Assembly (NCBI GenBank): GCA_000620185.1
Contig: KK211086.1
Span: 779,331 to 843,330, forward strand
Reading direction: 5' to 3'
DNA: 64,000 bases
From: Geodermatophilaceae bacterium URHB0062
Lineage (GTDB): Bacteria; Actinomycetota; Actinomycetes; Mycobacteriales; Geodermatophilaceae
Positions 57,583 to 64,000 of the stretch are shown piece by piece. Each line of letters starts with the position of its first letter. Within the stretch, counting starts at the first letter, position 1. The position numbers and the translations under genes are program-made. A model generated the notes under the pieces. That model worked only from the letters and a program-made list of their open reading frames with translations, had not been told where the DNA came from and made no database searches.

Positions 57583-58857
57583 ACCGCCGAGGATGCCGAT
57601 CGTGGCCTGCTCGCGGAGGTGTTCGTCGGAGAACGCCAGGTCGGTGATGAACAGCGAGATGGTGAACCCGATGCCGGCCAGCGTGGCGCCCGCCATCAGG
57701 TGCGACCAGCGCACCCCGCCGGGAAGCACACCCCAACCAGTACGCAGCGCGACCGCCGTGCCGGTGGTGATGCCGATCGCGTTGCCGACGACGAGCGCCA
57801 CCCAGACGCCGATGGTCACCGACGACGTGGCCGCCTCGCGCAGCGTCTGCGCGTCCAGCGAGACGCCGGCGTTGGCCAGCCCGAACACGGGGACGACGCC
57901 GTAGGCGGTCCAGTTGTGCAGCGTCTGCTGCAGCCGGGCGTTGGCCGGCACGGTGGCGGCCGCAGCGAGCCCGACCAGTCGCGCCCGCTCGGCGTCGGGC
58001 TGCTCCCGCAACGCCCGCCCGAACGTGCGCGTGCGCTCGAGCTGCTCCGGCCCCGGCTGGCGGGCGGGCAGCAGGAGCCCGACCGCCACCCCGGCCAGCG
58101 TTCCGTGCACCCCCGACTGGTGGACCGCCAGCCACAGCGCGATGCCGACCAGGACGTACGGCCACAGGCGCCACACCCCGGCCCAGCGCAGCCCCAGCAT
58201 CACGGCGACGAGGACGGCGGCGACCACGAGCGCCATGACGTGCAGATCGCCGCTGTAGAACAGCGCCATCACGCTGATGGCGCCGATGTCGTCGACGATC
58301 GCCAGGGTCAGCAGGAACAGCCGTAGGCGGTCGGGGCACCGCGGGCCGAACAGCGCGAGGATCCCGAGGACGAACGCGGTGTCGGTCGACATGACGATGC
58401 CCCAGCCGGTGCTCGCCGGGCCGGAGGAGTTGAACGCGGCGTAGATCAGGGCCGGGACGGCCAGGCCCCCGAGCGCGCCGAGCGCCGGCGCGGCGATGTT
58501 CCGCCGGTCGCGCAGCTCTCCGGCGCTCACCTCGCGGGTGATCTCCAGGCCCACCACGAGGAAGAACAGCGCCATCGCGGCGTCGTTGACCCAGTGCCGC
58601 AGGTCGAGGGTGAGCTCCGCGCTCCCGATGCCGATCGATGCCGGCGTCGACCAGAACGACTCGTAGGCCGCGGCCCACGGGGAGTTCGCCCAGGCCAGCG
58701 CGAGCACCGTGGCGACCAGCAGCAGGGCGGACCCGCCGGCCTCCGTGCCCACGTACAGGCGGGAGGACGGCGAGAGGGTCGGCAGCGCCAGCCGCACCGC
58801 CGGACCCGGGCGGGGCGGCTGCGCGACGGGCTGCGGGCTGTCGGAGGTCGTGCTCAC
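57454..58857 (-). CDS. nhaA: Na+/H+ antiporter NhaA
   Basis: A 467-aa protein with about 12 membrane segments in the NhaA arrangement: ALAWANSPWAAAYESFW, LRHWVNDAAMALFFLVVGLEITREVSAGEL, STDTAFVLGILALFG (the Asp pair region), LTLAIVDDIGAISVMALFY (Asp-Asp ion site), PVFGLANAGVSLDAQ, and GIGFTISLFITDLAF. It exports Na+ in exchange for H+ at alkaline pH. The GTG start has no strong SD. Its 3' end overlaps the convergent DsbA-like gene by 129 nt; the VOC gene lies upstream on the same strand. Confidence 0.95.
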   Translation of the reverse strand: MSTTSDSPQPVAQPPRPGPAVRLALPTLSPSSRLYVGTEAGGSALLLVATVLALAWANSPWAAAYESFWSTPASIGIGSAELTLDLRHWVNDAAMALFFLVVGLEITREVSAGELRDRRNIAAPALGALGGLAVPALIYAAFNSSGPASTGWGIVMSTDTAFVLGILALFGPRCPDRLRLFLLTLAIVDDIGAISVMALFYSGDLHVMALVVAAVLVAVMLGLRWAGVWRLWPYVLVGIALWLAVHQSGVHGTLAGVAVGLLLPARQPGPEQLERTRTFGRALREQPDAERARLVGLAAAATVPANARLQQTLHNWTAYGVVPVFGLANAGVSLDAQTLREAATSSVTIGVWVALVVGNAIGITTGTAVALRTGWGVLPGGVRWSHLMAGATLAGIGFTISLFITDLAFSDEHLREQATIGILGGSVTAAVLGVVLLRVLGDRFPLCTPEAEGPPSLPPRPWRAPTA

Positions 58858-58879
58858 GGCGCCGGTTCGCGGGGCGGGA

Positions 58880-59389
58880 TCAGAGGACGTGGTGCCCGTA
58901 CATCTCGCCCAGCGGATCGGCGATCAGCTCGATCCGGGCGCCGTCGGGGTCGCGGAAGTAGACCGAGACGCCGCTGTGCACCTCGTGCGGGACACCGGCT
59001 TCGGTGAGCCGCTCCACGAGGCGGCCCCAGCGTTCGGGCTCGACGCTGATCGCCATGTGGTGCAGCCCGCCGAGCACCTCCGCGTACGGCCCGACGTCCA
59101 GGCCGGGGAAGTCGAAGAACGCGAGGAGGTTGCCGTTGCCGATGTCGAAGAAGAAGTGCGACGAGCCGGGGTAGTCGCGGTTCTCGATCAGCTCGGTGAG
59201 CGGAAAGCCCAGCACGTCCTGGTAGAAGCGCACCGTCCGCTCGACGTCGCTGCTGATCAGCGCGGTGTGGTGCAGGCCCCGCGCGGTGGAGGCCGGCCGC
59301 TCGCCGGCCGGCTTGAGGTGCACGTCGCGGATGCGGGCCCGCTCCTGCTCGAGGGCGGTCTGGTCGCGGGTGTCGTCGGTCGCGCTCAC
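58880..59389 (-). CDS. VOC-family (glyoxalase/dioxygenase fold) protein
   Basis: A 169-aa single-chain VOC protein with paired beta-alpha-beta-beta-beta motifs: LHHTALISSDVERTVRFYQDVLGFPL (first His ligand), FFDIGNGNLLAFFDF, GLHHMAISVEPERWGRLVERL (second His), and VYFRDPDGARIELIA (Glu ligand). The metal-binding set is complete, so an enzyme is likely (glyoxalase, extradiol dioxygenase or fosfomycin-type are possible). GTG was chosen for AGGAGG 9 nt upstream; the protein then starts 38 residues before the domain. It is 22 nt upstream of nhaA. Confidence 0.88.
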   Translation of the reverse strand: MSATDDTRDQTALEQERARIRDVHLKPAGERPASTARGLHHTALISSDVERTVRFYQDVLGFPLTELIENRDYPGSSHFFFDIGNGNLLAFFDFPGLDVGPYAEVLGGLHHMAISVEPERWGRLVERLTEAGVPHEVHSGVSVYFRDPDGARIELIADPLGEMYGHHVL

Positions 59390-59533
59390 GCTCGGATCCT
59401 CCTGGGTCGGGCCGTCTGCCGGACGCAACCGCGACGCGCTGGATCTGCTTCCCGCCCGGACGCGAGTCCGTCGGGGTGGCGCGGGGGACGGGGCGCTCAC
59501 GACACCGGGACGGCGATGGCGGAAGGTGGGCAC

Positions 59534-60304
59534 ATGATCGAACTGCGCACACCCGGCGAGCTGGACGCGATGCGGGCGGCGGGCGCGGTCGTGGCCGACA
59601 TGCTGGCCGCCCTGCGCGCGACCGCGGCACCCGGCCTCCGGCTGACGCAGCTCGACGCCGTGGCGCGCGACGTCCTGGCCGACGCGGGCGCGACGTCGCC
59701 GTTCCTCGGCTACGCGCCCCAGCCCACGACCCCGCCGTTCCCCGGTGTGGTGTGCCTGTCGGTCAACGACGTGGCCCTGCACGGCATCCCGACACCCGAG
59801 GTGCTCGAGGACGGCGACCTCTTGAGCGTGGACGCCGGTGCGGTGCTCGACGGCTGGGTCGGGGACGCCGCGATCACCTTTCCGGTCGGGACCCCGCGAC
59901 CCGAGGATCTCGCGCTGGTGGCCACCACCGAGCGCGCACTGGAGGCAGGTATCGCGGCGGCCGTCGTCGGCAACCGCGTCGGTGACGTCTCCGCGGCCAT
60001 CGGTGCGGTCGGCCGGGCCGGCGGCTGCGGCATCAACACCGATCAGGGCGGTCACGGCGTCGGGCGGACGATGCACGAGGCGCCGTCCGTGCCCAACGAG
60101 GGCCGGCCGGGTCGCGGCGTCCCGCTGCGGGCCGGACTCGTGATCGCCATCGAGCCGTGGTTCCTGGCCGGCGGGAGCGACGACTACCGCGTCGACGCCG
60201 ACGGCTGGACGCTGCGCAGTGCCGATGGCAGCCGGGCCGCCCACGTCGAGCACACCGTCGCCGTCACCGACGACGGCCCGCGCATCCTGACACTGCCGAG
60301 GTGA
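59534..60304 (+). CDS. map: type I methionine aminopeptidase
   Basis: A 256-aa MetAP. All five metal ligands are visible: Asp in SVDAGAVLDG and GDAAITF, His in GGHGVGRTMHEAP, Glu in IAIEPWF and Glu in HVEHTVAV; the substrate His is in ALHGIP. It removes the initiator Met from new proteins. There is no N-terminal zinc-finger or PxxP extension. ATG is preceded by GGAAGG at 5 nt. It is probably a second copy, because actinobacteria usually also have a map gene in the ribosomal-protein region; this is not shown here. A dispersed repeat follows. Confidence 0.93.
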   Translation: MIELRTPGELDAMRAAGAVVADMLAALRATAAPGLRLTQLDAVARDVLADAGATSPFLGYAPQPTTPPFPGVVCLSVNDVALHGIPTPEVLEDGDLLSVDAGAVLDGWVGDAAITFPVGTPRPEDLALVATTERALEAGIAAAVVGNRVGDVSAAIGAVGRAGGCGINTDQGGHGVGRTMHEAPSVPNEGRPGRGVPLRAGLVIAIEPWFLAGGSDDYRVDADGWTLRSADGSRAAHVEHTVAVTDDGPRILTLPR

Positions 60305-60309
60305 GAACC

Positions 60310-60455
60310 GGTCGGGCCGAGTGGGGGCCGGAGGCTCCCGCGCAGGCGCGACGAAGCGGCTCAACTCAACGGGGGAACGGCCGTTGGCCGCGGTGTGACC
60401 CGGAGGGTCACAGTGTCATGACCGCGGTGTGACCCGGAGGGTCACAGTGTCATGG
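60310..60455 (+). repeat. 146-bp dispersed repeat, copy B, with 34-bp tandem palindrome units
   Basis: Same element as 40220-40362 in the opposite orientation. Its end has two near-identical 34-bp units (60388-60421 and 60422-60455), each with TGTGACCC-GGA-GGGTCACA (8-bp arms) followed by GTGTCATG. It fills the gap between convergent map and metB, and the second unit runs into the metB 3' end. Confidence 0.85.
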
Positions 60456-61593
60456 CCTGTTCCAGGTCGGCCAGCAGATCGTCGACGTCCTCGATGCCCA
60501 CGGAGAGGCGGACCAGGTCGGCGGGCACCTCGAGCGGCGACCCGGCAGCGCTGGCGTGCGTCATGCGCCCCGGGTGCTCGATGAGCGACTCGACGCCGCC
60601 CAGCGACTCGGCGAGCGTGAACAGCTGCGCCCGCTCGCAGATGCGCAGTGCCTGCTCCTCGCCGCCGCGCACGCGGAACGACAGCATCCCGCCGAACCCG
60701 GACATCTGCTTGACCGCGATGTCGTGACCCGGGTGGTCGGGAAGCCCCGGGTAGAGCACCGCGGTGACGTCGGGGTGGCCGAGCAGGAACTCGGCGATCC
60801 GCGCCGCGTTCTGCTGGTGCCGGTCCATGCGCACGCCGAGGGTCTTGATGCCGCGCAGCACCAGCCAGGAGTCGAACGGCCCGGCGACGGCGCCCATCGC
60901 GTTCTGGTTGAAGGCCAGCCGCTCGCCCAGCTCGGCGTCGGCCGTGACCAGGGCCCCGCCGACGACGTCCGAGTGTCCCCCGAGGTACTTCGTCGTCGAG
61001 TGCACGACGACGTCGGCACCGAGCGTCAGCGGCTGCTGCAGGTAGGGCGAGGCGAAGGTGTTGTCGACGACGAGCAGGGCGCCGGCGTCGTGCGCGACCT
61101 CGGCGGTGAGGGCGATGTCGGCGATGTTGAGCAGCGGATTGGTCGGCGTCTCGGTCCAGACGACCCGGGTCGTCGGCCGGATCGCCGCGCGCAGGGCCTC
61201 GGTGTCGTTGAGGTCGGCCGGCGTGTGCTCGACGCCCCACCGCGAGAGAACCTTCGAGATCAGCCGGAAGGTGCCGCCGTAGGCGTCCCCGCCGAGGATG
61301 ACGTGGCTGCCCGGCTCGCACACCGTCCGCAGCAGGGTGTCCTCGGCGGCCAGGCCGGAGGCGAACGCCATGCCCTGGGTGCCCTGCTCGAGCGCGGCGA
61401 GTGCCTCCTGCAGCGCCGTGCGGGTCGGGTTCGCGCTGCGGCTGTACTCGTAGCCGCCGCGCAGCCCGCCGACGCCGTCCTGCTTGAACGTGGTGCTCAG
61501 GTGCACCGGCACGTTGACCGCCCCGGTAGCGGCGTCGGGCTCCTGGCCCGCGTGGATCGCCCGGGTGTTGAAGCCGGGAAGCTGCTCGCTCAT
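60442..61593 (-). CDS. metB: cystathionine gamma-synthase/lyase (PLP-dependent)
   Basis: A 383-aa Cys/Met-metabolism PLP enzyme: FNTRAIHAG, YEYSRSANPTR, MAFASGLAAEDT, PLP Lys in VVHSTTKYLGGHSD, and GVESLIEHPGRMTHA (family motif). It either makes cystathionine from O-acyl-homoserine or cleaves it; sequence alone does not separate the two. With cbs directly upstream (4-nt ATGA overlap) a transsulfuration route between homocysteine and cysteine is indicated. The last codons (Met-Thr-Leu-stop) lie inside the dispersed repeat. Confidence 0.92.
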   Translation of the reverse strand: MSEQLPGFNTRAIHAGQEPDAATGAVNVPVHLSTTFKQDGVGGLRGGYEYSRSANPTRTALQEALAALEQGTQGMAFASGLAAEDTLLRTVCEPGSHVILGGDAYGGTFRLISKVLSRWGVEHTPADLNDTEALRAAIRPTTRVVWTETPTNPLLNIADIALTAEVAHDAGALLVVDNTFASPYLQQPLTLGADVVVHSTTKYLGGHSDVVGGALVTADAELGERLAFNQNAMGAVAGPFDSWLVLRGIKTLGVRMDRHQQNAARIAEFLLGHPDVTAVLYPGLPDHPGHDIAVKQMSGFGGMLSFRVRGGEEQALRICERAQLFTLAESLGGVESLIEHPGRMTHASAAGSPLEVPADLVRLSVGIEDVDDLLADLEQAMTL

Positions 61594-62972
61594 CGGGCCA
61601 CCCCCGTCAGGTGGCCGAGCACGTCCTGCCGGGTGACCACGCCGGCAGGGTTGCCGTCGACGTGCACCAGCAGCGCGTCCGCCGTGCCGAGCGCGGCGAC
61701 AGCGGCGGTCACCGCCTCGCCCGAGCCGATGATCGGCAACGGGGGGGACATGTGCTTCTCCACCCGGTCGGCCAGGCTCGCCCGCCCGTCGAAGAGCGCG
61801 TCGAGCAGCGTCTTCTCGTCGATCGACCCCACCACCTCCCCGGCGGTCACCGGCGGCTCCGCACGGACGACGGGCAGCTGGCTGACGCCGTACTCGCGCA
61901 GGATGTCGATCGCGTCGCGCACGGTCTCGTTCGGATGGGTGTGCACCAGGGTCGGCGTCTCTCCGGATTTCGTGTGCAGCAGGTCGCCGACCGTCTCGCC
62001 GGTGGTGGACTCGAGGAAGCCGTAGTCGGCCATCCACTTGTCGTTGAAGATCTTGTTCAGGTAGCCCCGGCCGCCGTCGGGCAGCAGCACCACCAGGACG
62101 TCGTCCTTCGTGAGCTTCTCGGCCGCGCGCAGGGCGGCGACGACCGCCATGCCGCAGGAGCCTCCGACCAGGAGGCCCTCCTCGCGGGCCAGCCGGCGGG
62201 TCATCGCGAAGGAGTCGCCGTCGGAGACGGGGATGACCTCGTCGGCGATGTCGCGGTCGTAGGTCGAGGGCCAGAAATCCTCGCCGACGCCCTCGACGAG
62301 GTAGGGCCGCCCAGTGCCGCCCGAGTAGACCGACCCCACGGGGTCGGCGCCCACGACGTGCACCTTCCCGCCGGAGGCCTCCTTGAGGTAGCGCCCGATG
62401 CCGCTGATCGTGCCGCCGGTGCCCATGCCGGTGACGAAGGTGGTGACCCGGCCGTCGGTCTGCGCCCAGATCTCCGGCCCGGTGGTCTCGTAGTGGGACT
62501 GCGGGTTGGCCGGGTTGGAGTACTGGTCGGGCTTCCAGCCGCCGGGGGTCTCGCGCGCCAGCCGGTCGGAGACCGAGTAGTACGACCGCGGGTCCGACGG
62601 GTCGACGGCGGTCGGGCAGACCGCGACCTCGGCCCCGTACGCGCGCAGCACGTTGATCTTCTCCTGGCCCACCTTGTCGGGGCAGACGAAGATGCACCGG
62701 TAGCCGCGCTGCTGGGCGACGAGGGCGAGCCCGATGCCGGTGTTGCCGCTGGTCGGCTCCACGATCGTGCCGCCGGGCTTCAGGGCGCCGCTCGCCTCGG
62801 CCGCGTCGACCATGCGGACGGCGATCCGGTCCTTCACCGAGCCGCCCGGGTTGAGGTACTCGAGCTTCGCCAGCACGACGGGGGCGTCGGGACCGAGGTC
62901 GCGCGTCACCGAGGTGAGCCGCACCAGCGGGGTGTTGCCGACCAGGTCCACGACGGACTCGGCGTACTGCAC
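61590..62972 (-). CDS. cbs: cystathionine beta-synthase
   Basis: A 460-aa enzyme. The PLP domain has GNTPLVRLTS, NPGGSVKDRIAVRM (PLP Lys), EPTSGNTGIGLA and GTGGTISGIGRYLKE (phosphate loop). The C-terminal two CBS domains (about residues 335-455: TLVHTHPNETVRDAIDILREYGVSQLPVV, then ALFDGRASLADRVEKHM...GTADALLVHVDGNPAGVVTRQDVL) would bind an adenosyl ligand such as SAM. It condenses serine and homocysteine to cystathionine. GTG is preceded by GAGGAGG. First gene of the cbs-metB unit. Confidence 0.95.
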   Translation of the reverse strand: MQYAESVVDLVGNTPLVRLTSVTRDLGPDAPVVLAKLEYLNPGGSVKDRIAVRMVDAAEASGALKPGGTIVEPTSGNTGIGLALVAQQRGYRCIFVCPDKVGQEKINVLRAYGAEVAVCPTAVDPSDPRSYYSVSDRLARETPGGWKPDQYSNPANPQSHYETTGPEIWAQTDGRVTTFVTGMGTGGTISGIGRYLKEASGGKVHVVGADPVGSVYSGGTGRPYLVEGVGEDFWPSTYDRDIADEVIPVSDGDSFAMTRRLAREEGLLVGGSCGMAVVAALRAAEKLTKDDVLVVLLPDGGRGYLNKIFNDKWMADYGFLESTTGETVGDLLHTKSGETPTLVHTHPNETVRDAIDILREYGVSQLPVVRAEPPVTAGEVVGSIDEKTLLDALFDGRASLADRVEKHMSPPLPIIGSGEAVTAAVAALGTADALLVHVDGNPAGVVTRQDVLGHLTGVAR

Positions 62973-63088
62973 GGGGGCCTCCTCGATCCCGGGCGGCCGG
63001 TCGGCGCGTCCCGTGTCCCCATCCCATCAGATGGACGGCGACAGCGGTTCCGGGGATGAGTCGTGCAGCCGCTGGGCAGGGGAGAGGC

Positions 63089-63871
63089 ATGACGCAGACC
63101 GCAGTCCCGGCAGCCCAGCTCCCCGGTGGCGGCACCATGCCGCTGCTCGGCTTCGGCACCTGGCAGATCACCGGCCCGCAGGCCTACGACGCCGTCCGCA
63201 CGGCACTGGACGTCGGCTACCGGCACATCGACACCGCCACCGTGTACCGCAACGAGGAGGAGGTGGGCCGGGCGCTGGCCGATTCAGGCGTGCCGCGGGG
63301 CGAGGTGTTCGTGACCACCAAGGTGCCGCCGGGCGCCGACGACCCCCGGAAGACCCTCGAGACGTCGCTGCAGAAGCTCGGCACCGACCACCTCGACCTC
63401 TGGCTCATCCACTGGACCGAGGGTGACTCGATCCACGAGAACCTCTGGCGGGTGCTCCTCGAGGCCCAGCAGGCGGGCAAGGTCCGGGACGTCGGCGTCA
63501 GCAACTACTCGCTCGACCAGATCGACCGGCTCACCCGGAGCACCGGTCAGCAGCCCGCCGTCAACCAGATCGAGTGGGCGCCGACGCTGTACGACGACGA
63601 GGTCGCGCGCGGTCACGCGCAGCGCGGCATCGTCCTGGAGGGCTACAGCGCCCTGAAGAACACGAACCTCGACGACCCGGTGCTGCGCGAGATCGCCGAG
63701 GCGAACGACGTCAGCACCGCGCAGGTCCTGCTGCGCTGGCACCTCGACCACGGCTTCGTCGCGATCCCGAAGTCGGTGACGCCGGAGCGCATCGCCGCCA
63801 ACTTCGCGATCACCGGGTTCTCCCTGGCGGCCGAGGACGTCGCCCGCATCGACGCCCTGGCGGCGCGATGA
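63089..63871 (+). CDS. aldo/keto reductase (AKR5-like)
   Basis: A 260-aa AKR: FGTWQITGPQAYDAVRTALDVGYRHIDTATVYRNEEEVG holds the catalytic Asp and Tyr, VFVTTKVPP the Lys, and DLWLIHW the His. The NADPH-binding end has IPKSVTPERIAANF. It resembles 2,5-diketo-gluconate-reductase-like AKRs. ATG follows GGAGAGG. Short lead-in to another AKR gene after 22 nt. Confidence 0.92.
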   Translation: MTQTAVPAAQLPGGGTMPLLGFGTWQITGPQAYDAVRTALDVGYRHIDTATVYRNEEEVGRALADSGVPRGEVFVTTKVPPGADDPRKTLETSLQKLGTDHLDLWLIHWTEGDSIHENLWRVLLEAQQAGKVRDVGVSNYSLDQIDRLTRSTGQQPAVNQIEWAPTLYDDEVARGHAQRGIVLEGYSALKNTNLDDPVLREIAEANDVSTAQVLLRWHLDHGFVAIPKSVTPERIAANFAITGFSLAAEDVARIDALAAR

Positions 63872-63893
63872 CCGGCGGGGGAAGGATGCGGGC

Positions 63894-64000
63894 ATGACCT
63901 CGGCGATCGGAACCCGCACCCTCGGCGACGGCCTGGTCGTCTCCGCCCTCGGCCTCGGCTGCATGGGCATGAGCCAGTCCTACGGCGCCGCCGACCGTGA
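63894..64000 (+). CDS. second aldo/keto reductase (partial, runs off the window)
   Basis: ATG-initiated frame with the first 35 residues, TRTLGDGLVVSALGLGCMGMSQSYGAADR, matching the N-terminal barrel strand of the AKR11/13-type (LGLGCMGMSxxYG). It starts 22 nt after the first AKR. The rest is beyond the window. Confidence 0.85.
   Translation, partial: MTSAIGTRTLGDGLVVSALGLGCMGMSQSYGAADR

Noticed and set aside
60388-60455. Two 34-bp tandem units with palindromes, resembling a minimal CRISPR array
   Set aside because: The units abut directly with no unique spacers, only two copies exist, no cas genes are near, and the same element recurs at 40.2 kb as a dispersed repeat.

Overview
The window is very GC-rich and gene-dense. 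It uses GTG starts freely and has many genes with a TAnnnT box 6-10 nt upstream and no Shine-Dalgarno, which suggests leaderless transcripts. It carries actinobacterial markers: WhiB7, AdnAB, mycoredoxin, a MoeZ-like enzyme, DUF3107/DUF3152 proteins, UPF0182 and a Lon/PDZ protease. The organism is therefore an actinobacterium. The overall flavour recalls Geodermatophilaceae (Blastococcus/Geodermatophilus/Modestobacter), but that family assignment is an impression and was not tested. It looks like ordinary chromosome; I see no phage, IS element, CRISPR array or plasmid functions.

The backbone from about 3 kb to 50 kb follows the gene order I remember for the M. tuberculosis Rv3211-Rv3193c block: DEAD-box helicase, ferritin-like MiaE-type protein, DUF3107, TetR, DUF3152 zincin, MoeZ, TIGR03086-type protein, alkyltransferase-like protein, AdnA/AdnB, NudC, mycoredoxin, UvrD2, WhiB7, AarF/UbiB kinase, a ThiF-like protein, a zincin_2/DUF2342 protein, a PDZ-Lon protease and a UPF0182 membrane protein. 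Lineage-specific genes are inserted between these: an SDR and a chemoreceptor (5.7-8.3 kb), an ABC exporter (12-14.6 kb), and a block from 23.9 to 34.3 kb. That block holds an epoxide-hydrolase-like protein, a large secreted beta-propeller protein, an M20 peptidase, a DHFR-like reductase, a PrmC-like methyltransferase, a DUF2510 protein and a paired M16 peptidase.

From 50 kb onward: two initiator tRNA genes (49,988 and 54,923) flank a TetR regulator, a 40-codon ORF coupled to a DUF4389 membrane protein, and a large flippase-like protein with an internal kinase-like module. Next come a cytochrome P450 with its own [3Fe-4S] ferredoxin, a GNAT/DsbA pair, NhaA, a VOC protein, a methionine aminopeptidase, a transsulfuration pair (cbs-metB) and aldo/keto reductases running off the end.

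Main themes: (1) DNA-end processing and helicases (AdnAB, UvrD2, the alkyltransferase-like protein) sit beside redox and RNA-decapping functions (mycoredoxin, NudC). (2) whiB7, the antibiotic-stress regulator, has a legible control region: an AT-rich box exactly 3 bp upstream of the -35, an 88-codon leader ORF, and mutually exclusive antiterminator and terminator hairpins. (3) Two families of dispersed palindromic repeats occupy gene ends. One lies in frame at the start of adnB, and another supplies the last codons of metB.
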